From NCBI GenBank assembly GCA_003254925.1, contig QANZ01015676.1, forward strand, positions 1-64,000: a stretch of 64,000 bases of DNA, read 5' to 3'. The first letter of the stretch is position 1; each line of letters begins with the position of its first letter. Source of the stretch: Chamaecrista fasciculata (taxonomy: Eukaryota > Streptophyta > Magnoliopsida > Fabales > Fabaceae). This document shows positions 11,742-23,689 of the stretch, piece by piece. The translations under genes were made by a program, and so were the position numbers. The notes beneath the pieces are model-generated. The model was not told where the DNA came from. It saw only the letters and a list, made by a program, of their open reading frames with translations, and made no database searches.

Positions 11742-12092
11742 GGCAAATGCACTAATTTTGTGCCCAAACTTTACACCAACTGTCAATTTCATTATCAATC
11801 TTTTTTCATTGTCAATTTCGTCTCCAATGTTTTAAATTTTAGTCAATTTTGTCTTTTGACTAACTTCTTTTAATAAATCAACAATAGATTGCTTCATGAT
11901 TTTCAGTATGAGTTAGGATTTAAGTTTCTTTTTCTATCAATTTTACATTACATATCATTAGTCACATAGATTCTGCCGTTAATATCTAGCTAAAGTAAGA
12001 GTAAAAGATAAAAATGACAAAAATATGAAATATTAGGGACTAAATTGACAGTTGATATAAAGTTTGGGGACGAAATTAATACTTTTGCCTTA
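11742..12092. mobile_element. MITE family F1 copy
   Basis: Ends GGCAAATGCACTAATTTTGT and GACGAAATTAATACTTTTGC; interior TTTACACCAACTGTCAATTT matches the other copies. Confidence 0.65.
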
Positions 12093-13061
12093 ATTATTTG
12101 GTCCTTGAAAGTAATAAATGTCTTAATTTAATCCTTAAAAGAAAAAATTTTAAAATCTAGTCACTAAAAGATGTAACAACAATCAACTTAACCCTTTTGT
12201 TTAGACATTAATTCAAATTTAACAATAAAATATTTTTTTTATAAACTCAATTGAGATTTGACAATAAAATATTTTGTTTAACTCAACCCTTTTGTTCAAC
12301 TTAACCCTTATGGTATGTAACAACAATCAACTTAACCCTTTTGTTTAACTCAATTTATAAACTCAATAAATTTTCATTTGAAATTTGATCATTTAATGAC
12401 AATTTGAAATTGTATATTTGTCATTAAATTTCAAATGAAAATTTCAGCAAAATGATCAAATTGTTTGTAATTATATTTTTCAAGGACTAAATCAAATGAT
12501 TTCATTGTTCAGGGACTATATTGAGACTAAAATCATCTTTTAGGGACTAAAACTTTAATTTGTGCTATTCTTTTTTTAAAAAAAACTTTTGATGCATTTG
12601 CTTTGGCCAAAATACTTTTGATGTATTTTATAATGATGTTATATAGAATGTCAAGTTTGCTCTCCCCACATCCTTATTTTAATTAGTTTGGGACCAAAAC
12701 CACATTTTTCACTCATGAACTTGTTAAATATATTAAATTACTTTTAAAAAAATATTATGTTCTGATGAATATGTTTTAGAAATAATAAAAAGATAATGAA
12801 TTATTTAATTTCTCTTACTCTCCGATCCGGCGCTCATTGCATGTATATTGTATGCCATAGTTTCATCATTTTTTTTAAGGTTTAATTAATCCTTTCATCG
12901 TTTGGTCCTTTAGCTTATGTTAATTTTCTGTAGGTAAATTTTTAATTATTATCAAATAATATGATAAGTCATATACTATACATGTGTGAGAGGAGGTGTT
13001 CTAACAGTTGGTTTCTTATTTCTTATTAAACTATATAATAAAATTATTTTTTAAAAAAAAA
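12093..13061. other. Gene-free; probable fold-back repeat, then AT-rich DNA
   Basis: 12093-12570 opens with TTGGTCCTTGAAAG and closes with TTTTAGGGACTAAAAC, with internal repeats of CAACTTAACCCTTTTG, so it is probably another inverted-repeat element. Nothing recognisable in 12571-13061. Confidence 0.35.
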
Positions 13062-13491
13062 GGGTAAATTACACTTTGGTACCCCTGTGGTTTGACCCTA
13101 TTTCACTTTGGTACCCTATGGTATGAAAGCTAACACTTTGGTACCCTGTGGTATTTTACATTAACACTTTAGTAGCCTTTGGAGCTATTTTGTAATTTAA
13201 ACTATAATAAATTTTGCAAAAATTATATATTGACCCCAACATTTTTTAAAGTTTTCATTTTAGTCCCCAGATAATATGTATCCAGGGACCTATTTTTAAT
13301 TTTTTGAAATTTTTTTGGGGTCAATATGTAATTTATTCAAAATTTGTTATGGTTAAAATTACAAAATAGCTCCAAAGGGTACCAAAGTGTTAATGGAGAA
13401 TACCAAAGGGTACCAAAGTATCAGGTTTCAAACCACATGGTACCAAAGTGAAATTGGGTCAAACCACAGGGTACCAAAGTGTAATTTATCC
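13062..13491. mobile_element. MITE family F4
   Basis: Ends GGGTAAATTACACTTTGGTA and, inverted, GGATAAATTACACTTTGGTA. Each arm holds the unit CTTTGGTACCC three times at about 25-30 bp spacing. It sits in an A-rich tract, so the target duplication is ambiguous. A second copy is at 61170-61529. Confidence 0.75.
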
Positions 13492-14620
13492 AAAAAAATA
13501 TTAAAAGAGAGAGAAAATAATAAAGAAGGTTAAATAACTTTCTACTACTTCAAATAAAAAGATTTATTTTTAAAATAAAATAAAATTTATAAAAACATAA
13601 TTACTTTTTTTTTTATAAAATATAATAGAATAGATATAGGTCAAGGAATTGACCTGTGTGGCTGAAAATAACCATCTTCAGCCAATTTTCAGTAGGCTGA
13701 ATGATTAATTATTTTATTTTTAGTACTGACATGGGTGTTTACTGTTTAGAATTCATGAAAGAGAATTAACAGACGAAAGAAATTATGAATCGGTTTAGAA
13801 TTTGATTGCCAAGAAATTATTACTATATATAGTTTAATCAATAAAAAAAAACCCATGCTGTACAATTTAGTTACTTTTTAAATGAAAAAACCTTTATGAT
13901 AACATGAATTGATTTTATGAATCGGTTTAAAATAAATCGAAAGAATTGTTTAATATCCTAAACAAAGAAACTTATAACAACTTTGCAACGAATCTATATA
14001 TATATCCAGAATTGCGAGTTTGTTTATGGGCACCAAACTGTCTATATATATTTAGATTTTTCCAAAAAATATATATAAATTATATACTTTCGTTCTCTAC
14101 CACATGTTAATTAAATTCCTCATAAATCTCATATATGGATATTATTACAGTTCCCAACTTCGTTTGCTCTTTCTTATCATGAGACCTAAGAAGTGAAAGA
14201 GAAGAAGAATCAAGACAAAAACATAGACATCAATACTTCAAAATCTGCAAAGAATCATAAAAACATGCCCGTTTATTTTTATTTCTGATCACTTTTCAAA
14301 AACCCCACAAATTATATCTTTCGAGAACATTGATAGGGACATTTTACCAATTCTAATTGGACATAAAGCCTAACTAGGGTTTATATGGTTCCTCCGTAGT
14401 AGTCTCCTTTGCATTTGGATTTGACATATATAGAGGTAAAATGGGAGTGAATGAGTAATTAGGAAGGAAGAAAATCTCTCAATTCATTTTCTTATAAGAT
14501 CATACTAATGTGAGGTGCATGATAAAATTCATTTTGTAAAAGCCTGAAAGCATTTCATAAAAAATACATGCCTTTTCTTTTGTTAATTAGTTTGTAGTAG
14601 AAATGTGTTTTAGATTATAT
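13492..14620. other. AT-rich intergenic DNA
   Basis: No exon, RNA gene or bounded repeat was recognised. Confidence 0.4.
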
Positions 14621-15255
14621 TGATTTTTTTATATCAAGATAAAATATATTAAATAAAAGTCAAGTGACACTTACAAACGATTAGAGACTTTAAAACTGAT
14701 AAACAAGAAGAATACATCATAAACATCGCTGAAGTAGAGGTCGAATCGAGCACACAAGTCGTTCTTATAAGGAACTCTGATCCTATAAGGATGATATACT
14801 GAGAATGAAAAATATCACTAAATGTGTTGTCAACAAGAAGTTTATTATCATACATAGTGTTTACCAGTAAGGAAATCAACTTCACGATCAAAGACACCAT
14901 CGACTTCATAGAAAAGATATAAGCGTCGAGAGCGAGATCTGAAGATCCGAAGAAGCTAAAAACTGGAAACTGAACAAAACAAAAGAAAAAATGAAGAAAC
15001 ACCACCAATCAAGGGGGACAAATCAGATTTAGAAAACAACCACCAAACAAGGAGACTAAACCGAGATCTGAGATTATTTAAGGATGAGAGATAAAAAGAT
15101 GAGAAAACAAAAAAGGTACACCGAAAATAAATTTCAGATCTACAACTGAAAAAAGAGAAGAAGACGTGAAGGGCTATGCTGCTTTGCAGCGGCAGCCCCA
15201 AATGATAGATGAAGAACGACGGTTTTGACATTGCAGAGAAGAGAGAATGTTAGGT
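14621..15255 (-). mobile_element. LINE (L1-like) fragment, minus strand
   Basis: Read on the minus strand it opens with a C/T-rich leader (CTCTTCTCTGC...GGGGCTGCCGCTGC) and ends with TTTATCTTGATATAAAAAAA, the 3' end style of plant L1 elements. No endonuclease or reverse transcriptase remains, so it is a non-coding or internally deleted copy. Open frames of 91 and 119 codons here do not resemble LINE proteins. Confidence 0.5.
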
Positions 15256-15397
15256 TTTTTTTTTTTATCAAGTTGTCATTTTTAACAAGTTAGCGTTAAA
15301 TACCTAAATTACTATGATCAATGATTATATTGTTTATTATACGTTCTAAATCTTATTTTAATATGTGAGTACTAGGAGGCAACATCTCATTTTCTAT

Positions 15398-15547
15398 TAG
15401 GGTAGAGCATGGGTGCGGGTCAACCCGCGAACCCGTAGTTGTGGATTGAGATGACTTGGGTTTGTAGGTTGGGTTCAATTTAAAATTTTCAATCAGCACT
15501 CTTGCTAGTTCGTGATTTTTTAACCCAACTCAACCAGTAAACCCACA

Positions 15548-15589
<42 letters not shown>

Positions 15590-16022
15590 GTACATTTATA
15601 TATTTTGGAATGTTTTTTATATGTTAATATTAATAGTTCTTTATAAACAAGATATTTTGACTTTAACATTTTTTTGATTATATATATGTATTACATTTAT
15701 ATATGTTATAGAGTGTATTTTAGTTTATTTATATTTATATATATTTTTTAATTTTTTTAATGTGTAGGCCTTTTCTTTAATTACTCACAAATTTATAATA
15801 ATATCTTTCTATTATAAAATTAGAAATATTCAAAGAAAAAAGGAAAAGATAATATAGGTTGATCTACAAACCCGACCCAACCCAACCTGCAGAGTTGCAA
15901 GTTGGGTTGGGTCGGATTGAACGCCAAAAAAAATACCAACTCAACCCAACCAACTTGACCAACAAAAAAGATGTGCAGATTGGGTTAAAATTTCTCCCAA
16001 ACCCAACCCATGCTCTAGCCTA
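15398..16022. mobile_element. hAT-type MITE with 8-bp target duplication
   Basis: Ends TAGGGTAGAGCATGGGT and, inverted, TAGGCTAGAGCATGGGT. The 8-bp flank TTTTCTAT is perfect on both sides (15390-15397 and 16023-16030), the hallmark of hAT transposition. The arms are rich in AACCCAACC/GGTTGGGTT units. Length 625 bp, no transposase; it contains (AT)n at about 15554-15585. Confidence 0.85.
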
Positions 16023-16239
16023 TTTTCTATAATAGTGTACTTTGTTATTGGCGGCGCCGACCCTTACTTCCTTATTGCTTCTTTTTCTTATGTTCTTTCT
16101 TAATTTATTTAGTTTTTTTTTTTCGGGTTTTATCCACCCTTCTCCTTGGATGAGTAAGGGTTCTCTTCTCTCTAGATTAAAGTATATGAGCTTTAATAAT
16201 TTGCTAAAAATCTATCCTCTAGCACAATAGATGTATAAC

Positions 16240-16837
16240 TAGGGGTGTTCAAAATCCAAAGTAATTTGACTAAACCAAACCAAACCGAACTAAACCGATC
16301 AATGAGCAGTTTGGTTTGGTTAAAAATGCATTAAAATTGGATGGTTTAGTTCGGTTAACAATTTAGACATACAATTAACTGAACCGACCGCTAGTATTTA
16401 TATATAGCTATTTTTACTTATATTGTGTTATATGTGATTACCTTTAATAAAAAAATAATTTTTTTATCGTCATTTGATTTTATCATATTTTTTATTATGT
16501 TATCTTATTGAATCATAAAATTTGTTTTTATCTTAGACAACTAATTACTATTTTTTGTCATACAATTTTATCTTCTCAAATCTCTAATCTTATTTGTCAT
16601 TTCTTTATCTATTCTATAAATTAGACTTACTACTCCGAAACACTATTTTTTTTCTTTCTAATTTTATAATTAATTAATAAAAACAATTAATAAGCTTGTT
16701 AACCGCTCAAGCCGCCTATTTATTGGTTTGGTTTGGTTAAACAAATTATTTGTAACCACTTGGTTAAAAATTACTTCAAACCAATATGAGCAGTTCGATT
16801 AAAAATTTTGTTCAAAATCGCCCAACAAACACCCCTA
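16240..16837. mobile_element. hAT-type MITE with near-perfect 8-bp target duplication
   Basis: Ends TAGGGGTGTTCAAAA and, inverted, TAGGGGTGTTTGTTGGG. Flanks TGTATAAC (16232-16239) and TGTACAAC (16838-16845) differ at one base. The arms hold repeated AAACCAAACC/GGTTTGGTT units, as in the previous element. Length 598 bp, no transposase. Confidence 0.8.
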
Positions 16838-16874
16838 TGTACAACTATAAATATATCCTTGAAGAATGAAAATG

Positions 16875-17500
16875 TTGAAGGAAAATTAGGAATCAAACAA
16901 TTATATAAATAATGAATCCCTAAAACAAATTGGGAGTAACAAATAAAATAACAAATGTAAATTTACTAACCTGGAGGAGACGATAAAAATTACCGTCAAA
17001 CCTGGACAAAGAGAAGCTTCAACCCACATGACCCAAGAGGGTTATTAGAAATTAGGGTTATCATGTTTAGGAGAGAGAAACCCTTATATAGATAAGGTTT
17101 TAACAAATAGGGGAAAATCTCTAAAGAGATATCTTTGTTATCAAATATTTGATATGCCTCTAATTCAAAATTCAAATTTAAAATAAGTATTAGATAAAAT
17201 CTAATAGGCTAATCAAATATATGATTGTTAAGTATATCAATTAAACTCTGCCACAAAATAACTTAATATCTAAATTAGTAATATCGATGGGGCAATTACT
17301 AATACTCTCAGGCTGTGGGGGTTGGGGTCTTTGCCCAATAGGCATGTGGATAATCCGACCCATCACAAATTACCACATTTAAACAGGGACCCAAGTATAT
17401 TCTCATTCGTAATCATGAAATTAAATTACTTAATCAGTATAAAATAAATCTAATAATAATTAATACTAATCCATACGAATTTTAACTAAAAAATTCCAAC
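16875..17500 (-). repeat. 3' LTR of the Copia-like element
   Basis: Direct repeat of 21009-21598. It begins TTGAAGGAAAATTAGG and ends AATTCCAAC on the plus strand. Confidence 0.85.
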
Positions 17501-17610
17501 AATACTCCCACTTGGATAGCATTAATCAATTATTAGAGAAACGACAACAAAATACTGAAACAAGCAATTATAACAAAAGTACACATATGTGTACAACGAA
17601 CGAGATTATA

Positions 17611-17835
17611 CAAATCACTGAATCCGATAGGGAAACAAGTGACATCAAAACAAATCACTGCAACCAATGGAGAAACAAGTGACATCAAAACAAATCACTG
17701 CAACCGATGGGGAAACAAGTGATGTAAACAGATCACTACCAATGATATAAACGTATCGCTAGATCCGATGGGAAAACAAGTGATAGCAAAACAAGTCACT
17801 GCAACCGATGGGGAAACAAGTGATATAAAATCATT
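17611..17835. repeat. ~40-bp tandem repeat inside the LTR element
   Basis: The unit CAAATCACTGCAACCGATGG plus GGAAACAAGTGACATC recurs at about 40-bp spacing (17611, 17651, 17691), with degenerate copies further on. A looser repeat of about 60 bp (AATGCCTCTCAAAGG / TTGGACTAAATCCAA) follows at 18121-18400. Confidence 0.7.
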
Positions 17836-20149
17836 GACCAGTGATATTAACAAACCAATTTCAATATCTAAATAAGATATAACGAAACGACATTAAAATG
17901 TTATATCAAAACGAAAGTCTATAAAAGACTTATCTCAGACTCCCACTAGACTAAGACTATAACAAAGTTCCCAACAACACCACAAGGGAGCCTCTAGTCA
18001 ATAGGATTGTACAAATGTTCATCATAAATATGAACCAAACGAGTATGAGAAACCAATAAGGCAATAAAATGGGATCACGAGTTGAACTATATCCAACTAT
18101 TGTAATTAAATTACATCAAATGCCTTTCAAAGTTCAAGGCTAATCCTATGAACGTAATCAAATTGCGCCGAATGCCTCTCAAAGGCCAAAGTTGGACTAA
18201 ATCCAACGAACATAATCAAATAGTGTCAAATGCCTCACAAGAGCCAAAGTTGGACTAAATCCATCAAATGTAATCAAATTGTTCCTAATGCATCGTCATG
18301 CAAAAATAACACCAAATGCCTCGTCAGGCATAGTTAGACTAAATCTAACAAATGTCATCAAAATGACATCGAATTCCTTCTCAAGGAAAAAATTGGATTA
18401 AATCCAATAAATGCATGCTCAAACTCCCACTGGATGGAGACATTATCCAAGGGGCTACAAAATGCTCATGCGAGCATAATAATTCAAATAACAAACCATG
18501 GTCCTAATGTAGACTTTCAACTATCTACACAACTAAAGTAATTTATATCCGAGTGACAAAATTATTCCAATCGGATCAGATCTCACAAGGTCAATAGATG
18601 ATCTTGTACCTTACAAGTAACTAATAAAATTTTCTTAGCTTTCCAATAATCCCAAACAAAATTACTCAAGTATTTCCCAGGTACACTTATACGAAAGGCT
18701 ATAATTTGACTAGTGTACACTTGAGCAAAACACAAATTATTAACAGCGGAAGACTAAGGAATTCACATAAGATTATTTGATCAAATTACAAATTGGAAAG
18801 CTTAAGAAAAAATACAAGTTCCTTGAGACAAGACAAAATACCACAAGACTTAACAAGGTGAAATTAATGCGCAATACCAAATAAAATTTCACTTAAGTCA
18901 TTATCACAAATCCGGTTATAGTATTAAATTTTGTCTCAATGACCTATATAAATTACTTTGTCTACAACAAATATCTCTAGTGCCCATAAACAAAAAAATA
19001 GTTACAGAGATATTAAAACAAAAGTAATTGAATCAATTACCTAAACGGTAATAACAAACAATTAATTAATGTTAATCCACAATCAAAATCTAACAATCTC
19101 CCACTTGAATAATATTAATTAACTGTTAGACTAATTTAGAAAATACTAAATTAAGCAATCAATGACATGTTGCACAAAATGTATATTAATTGTGGCCTAC
19201 CAATGGGGTAGGAACACAACCAACACACAATTCAAATACGAATTCAAATTTCAACCAAACACCGTCATAATCAAGCCCATGATGGGTGAACACAAATTAC
19301 TAGGTGTATAAAAAAGTTTCACTCAATATGATATCGATCGATAAACTAAAATTATAATTGGGCCCATAAACTAAAGAATAACAGGGAGATATTCAGACAA
19401 AATTAATTAAATCAGTTGCTTAATCAGTAATTTCAAATAATAGCTAATTAACTCATGTTAAACTATACAAATATCAAACTCTCTCCCACTTGGATGAGAT
19501 TAGTTGATTATCAAATGTGTCCAAAAGATACTAAATTAAGCAAAAAATTATTTCAAAACAGATTGCATTAATAATGTCATACCTATAGGGTATATCCACC
19601 ATCAATATAAATTTTGATTCACAAACAAAACAACCTTGCAACTGGACTCACGATGAGTGAGCTTTCAATTACAAGTTGGCAGAATTAACAAAATTAATTT
19701 CCAAAACCAAAGATTTCAAAATCTTGATCAAAAGGGGCTAAAAAAAAATAATTTTTGACACAAAATCACATTTTATGCTCATAATATCGGGTCAAAAATA
19801 TGTCACACGCCAAAAGGTAATATTAGGGAGAGTGACATAAAATTATGATCAATAATAGTTCACAAAAAATTATGCACAAAAGCTTAACTCAAAATCTCAA
19901 AAAAGAAGCCCCAAACTCAGAATTAAATTTTATGGAAATTTGATTAAAATAATATTTTGATCCTCAAAAGTTTGAAAACAAATTTTCAAAATAGGAGACC
20001 AAAAATTTTGGGGTCAGTGTCCAGCAAAGTGATCAAAATAATACTGAAAGCTGGGGCAAAAACTTGCAATTAATCAAAAGTTAATTTGCAATTTAATAAA
20101 AAAAAACTTTAAATAAATTTAAAGATCAAATAACATCAAGTAACTAAGC

Positions 20150-20193
20150 TAGCTCAAATGGCAAAGTGCATCCCTTGGCCGAGGTTCGAAACC
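20150..20193 (+). promoter_or_regulatory. Pol III-like A box and B box (SINE-like head)
   Basis: TAGCTCAAATGG (20150-20161) fits the tRNA A-box pattern and GGTTCGAAACC (20183-20193) the B box, 21 bases apart; a T-rich run follows at about 20222-20234. This could be the head of a tRNA-derived SINE carried in the LTR element. There is no cloverleaf, so it is not a tRNA gene. Confidence 0.4.
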
Positions 20194-21008
20194 TAACTGC
20201 AACGAAAGTGGTGTTTCACAATTATTTTTTTTTTAAATAAAACTTCTGGACCAAAACGTAAATATCACAAAACTAAAAGGACCAAAAACGTAATTTTAGC
20301 GAAGAGGTCATCTTCAACCTCTAAGCCTACCCGACTCTCACCAAAACGGACGACTTTGACCAAAACGGAAACGCCGACTTCCGGCGTCGTTCACAGCAAT
20401 TGAAACACCGATCAACATCGATTCGGTGAGAGGAAAAGATCTGTGAAATCGGATTTACAAAACGAGACCAAAACAAGAACGAATCAAAACCTCAAAAATT
20501 TTTGAAACTTAACCCAAACATATCGACTTGGACCAAAATGGCGTTTTCACAAGATTTATTGTTTCAAAATGATCTCCCAAAACCAGAAAAAAATCCATAA
20601 CTCACTCATCAAAACGAACTCAAACAAAATCGGATCGAAGCTCAAAAAAAATTTTCCGAAGAACACCGTTGATGGCTTCTCGGCGTCGTCTAAAAATGGA
20701 GTTTCAGAAATCGAATTTCACTCAATATTTCAGTGTAGGTATGCACAATAAATTCCAGATAACAAAATGCACAAATCAAATCTGATTTTACATCCAAACA
20801 AAAACCTGATAACAAAACAGGACGCAGAAAACGTTGTTGAGAAGTTTTGTGTAAAAGGAGAAAATTACAGAACAAGGACAGTCAAAACTACAAATTAGTC
20901 CACAAAGATTCCAAAATCAAGGATTTCTTCAAAACACAAACCCTAACTAGGAATTAGTAACAACCAATCTCAAATATCAACGAGATCAAAACTCAAACCT
21001 GATATCAT

Positions 21009-21598
21009 TTGAAGGAAAATTAGGGATCAAACAATTATTTAATCTCTAAAACAAATTGGGAGTAACAAATAAAATAACAAATGTAAATTTATTAGAGGAG
21101 ACGATAAAAATTACCATCAAACCTGGAGAAAGAGAAACACCAAGAGGATTATTAGAAATTAGGGTTATCATGTTTAGCAGGGAGAAACCCTTATATAGAT
21201 AAGGCTTTAACAAATAGGGGAAAATCCCTAAAGAGATATCTTTGTTATCAAATATTTGATATGCCTCTAATTCGAAATTCAAATTTAAAATAAGTATCAG
21301 ATAAAATCTAATAGGCTAATCAAATATATGATTGTTAAGTATATCAATTAAACTCTGCCACAAAATAACTTAATATCTAAATTAGTAATATCGATGGGGC
21401 AATTACTAATACTCTCAGGCTGTGGGTTGGGGTCTTTGCCCAATAGGCATGTGGATAATCCGACCCATCACAAATTACCACATTTAAACAGGGACCAAAG
21501 TATATTCTCATTCGTAATCACGAAATTAAATTACTTAAGCAGTATAAAATAAATCTAATAATAATTAATACTAATAATTTTAACTAAAAAATTCCAAC
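21009..21598 (-). repeat. 5' LTR of the Copia-like element
   Basis: Direct repeat of 16875-17500; it differs by scattered substitutions and small indels. Confidence 0.85.
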
Positions 21599-21603
21599 AA
21601 ATG

Positions 21604-22710
21604 TGTGATGACTTAGTCCTCAAATAAATTAAATAAAGAGGTGTATGTGTTACTTTATATATAGTCATCTTAATATTTTATTGTGTTATCCATATTTCTA
21701 TATATAGTTATTCCTATTGTGAGTAGAATATAAAGTTGTCATCTTTTATAAATGTATTTGAAGAGATGTGTTACCCTAATACGTCTATTATTATCTTTTG
21801 TAGATTTTAGAAGAGAATTGCAATATATGAATTTTATGTCTTTTTATTAATAAAATAGCTATCCAATGGATTGGAGCATCAACGTATAAAAGAAACAATA
21901 ATATTGATGACGTTCTATGATTTCTAATCTCTCTCGGCTGTCTTGCGTAGAGATTAGGAAGAAATCAACTTGCTTCACTATAGTGAAAATTATTCTCCTA
22001 TGAGGAGAGCTTCTTTAGTGATCATTCTAGACCTAAAAATTATGTTGACATTATAAAATTATTCTCCGATGAGGAGAGCTTCTTTAGTGATCATTCTAGA
22101 CCTCAAATTGGAGGAAATATATAGACGGTTTTACAAATTAAAGATACCCTAATTGGTTGAGAGGAAGAGAAAATTGGTGAAAACAAGAAAGAAGCAGTAA
22201 CCTATAGAGAAATCAAAGAAAACGTGTACACTAGAAAGATTCATATAGGAAAGGAAGCATTCAGTGGTATCAACTCTACTATTGTACCAAAATAGAAAAA
22301 GGATGTACAACCAATTACTTAGGATCCATAACAAATTGACAATGAATGTCGAGAGTACCTTAACCGAAGAGGAATAATGTTTGAAAGAAGATAGACTCAA
22401 AGAATTCATGTAAAATAAAGGAGTCAATCTAAAAATATTTAGCCTTCTAATTTTTGCAACAGAAACATATGGCATTCTCGTCCTAGACATGTTTTTTTAT
22501 TATAAGTAGTTTCCACACTTCGCAAATATCAAATTGTTTTATATTATTGTGGTAATGTAATTGTCAAGATATAAGACAATATGAATTCTAAAAGTTTGTT
22601 AAAAACCATTTTTTCGGTCTCTGATCCTAAACACCTTTGAGACTTTTATAATATTTTTGTTATGTAAAAAAAAAAAAAAACTTAGTTTTGCTCAATATAT
22701 GCAAAGTTAA
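21604..22710. other. Gene-free stretch with a 49-bp direct duplication
   Basis: The segment AAAATTATTCTCC(T/G)ATGAGG...TCTAGACCT occurs at 21986-22034 and again at 22055-22103. No coding exon recognised; the 113-codon minus frame at 22149-22490 has no family resemblance I can name. Confidence 0.45.
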
Positions 22711-22718
22711 AATATAAT

Positions 22719-22807
22719 TCACTAGTAACTTCAGTTTCTTTTCTTTTTTTCACAAGTTGGTGTTGGTTTTTTTTTTCAATGACTTTAATTCACTAGTAAC
22801 TTCAGTT

Positions 22808-22893
<86 letters not shown>

Positions 22894-22903
22894 NNNNNNN
22901 NNN
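22719..22903. repeat. Duplicated flank, 80-base T run and N gap
   Basis: AATTCACTAGTAACTTCAG plus TTTC occurs near 22716 and again near 22786, followed by about 80 Ts (22811-22893) and ten Ns (22894-22903). The T run may be the tail of a retroposed element, but an assembly artefact is likely here. Confidence 0.6.
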
Positions 22904-23135
22904 CCGTGGACGGCGGTGGTGGGTGGCGGCGGCGGCAGTCTTGTGGTGGTTGTGGGAAGGGCATTTTTGTCATTTTTTTCTATATCTATTTTACTTTCCC
23001 TCCCCTACCTTTTTATACCAAACACTTTCAATCTTTACCTACTTTACATTCCCTCAACTACTTTTCCTTTCCCTCACAATTTTTCCCTTGTAAAACCCTT
23101 TCCTTTACATACCCCCAACCTTACCAAACGGACCC
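22904..23135. mobile_element. Right half of a hAT-like MITE
   Basis: It ends in CTTACCAAACGGACCCTTA, the inverted form of a GGGTCCGTTTGGTAAG terminus typical of hAT MITEs. The left part is lost in the T run and gap. The start is GC-rich (GGCGGTGGTGGGTGGCGG), which makes chance open frames. Confidence 0.45.
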
Positions 23136-23685
23136 TTAGTGTATTTTTTGTGGAAACAATTTGATGATTTGACCCAAAAGAAATGGGCCATTCTCTTTTA
23201 AGGCCCATGCCTTGTAAGAGCTTACAACCAATGTTAAGGGAAAAAGCCAGTTTGAACCCAAAAAGCCCAATAATGACCTAAATGGGTTTAGTTAATAAAA
23301 CACTGGCCTCTTACATGTCAAAGAACACGAATTTGTTGTCAAGCACTGAAGCACTTATATAGGAGATTAATGCACACACGTTCATCTGACTTGGACTCTC
23401 TTGGATTTTTTGGGATTTATATAAATCTAATTTTTGTGTGAAATTAAACTTCAACAAAATTTAACAATTCAACCTTCAAAGCAATTTCTGCAATTTACGT
23501 CCATGTTCATCAGCTTAACTTTTTGTCATCCGATCCATTCCTAGCAGAAGTCAGTTGAGAGTTGAGACTAAAATTAAATGTTTAAAAAGCTAACTAATCA
23601 TTCTAAAATATTTATGGGTGTACCTCTAATTGTATATCATATATAAGAAAAACATTGCCGTCTGTTTGAATTTTTTTTCTAAATA
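23136..23685. other. Gene-free; scattered GGGCC/GCCCA motifs
   Basis: Motifs such as ATGGGCCATT and AAGGCCCATG (23185-23212) resemble plant Site II promoter elements, but no gene follows on either side within 1 kb. Nothing else seen. Confidence 0.3.
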
Positions 23686-23689
23686 TTAT

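Larger units (their letters stand above)
16875..21598 (-). mobile_element. Non-coding Copia-like LTR element (large derivative), minus orientation
   Basis: Two direct LTRs, 16875-17500 and 21009-21598, bound a 3.5-kb interior with no gag or pol domain. The flank AAATG is the same on both sides (16870-16874, 21599-21603), a candidate 5-bp target duplication. On the minus strand the primer-binding-like TGATATCAGG lies next to the right LTR, and the polypurine-like CAAGTGGGAGTAT abuts the left LTR, so the right LTR is the 5' one. Such ends are typical of Copia. The LTRs look roughly 95-97% alike by eye, a fairly young insertion. Structurally bounded at both ends but without genes; a non-autonomous fossil. 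Confidence 0.8.

Noticed and set aside
14649-15231. Two minus-strand frames of 119 and 91 codons
   Set aside because: Within a non-coding LINE fragment; hydrophobic composition comes from C/T-rich leader DNA.
20150-20193. tRNA gene
   Set aside because: A and B boxes are present but no acceptor stem or cloverleaf can be formed; noted only as a SINE-like head.
22757-23164. Poly-phenylalanine/poly-lysine frames
   Set aside because: Produced by the T run and crossing an N gap.
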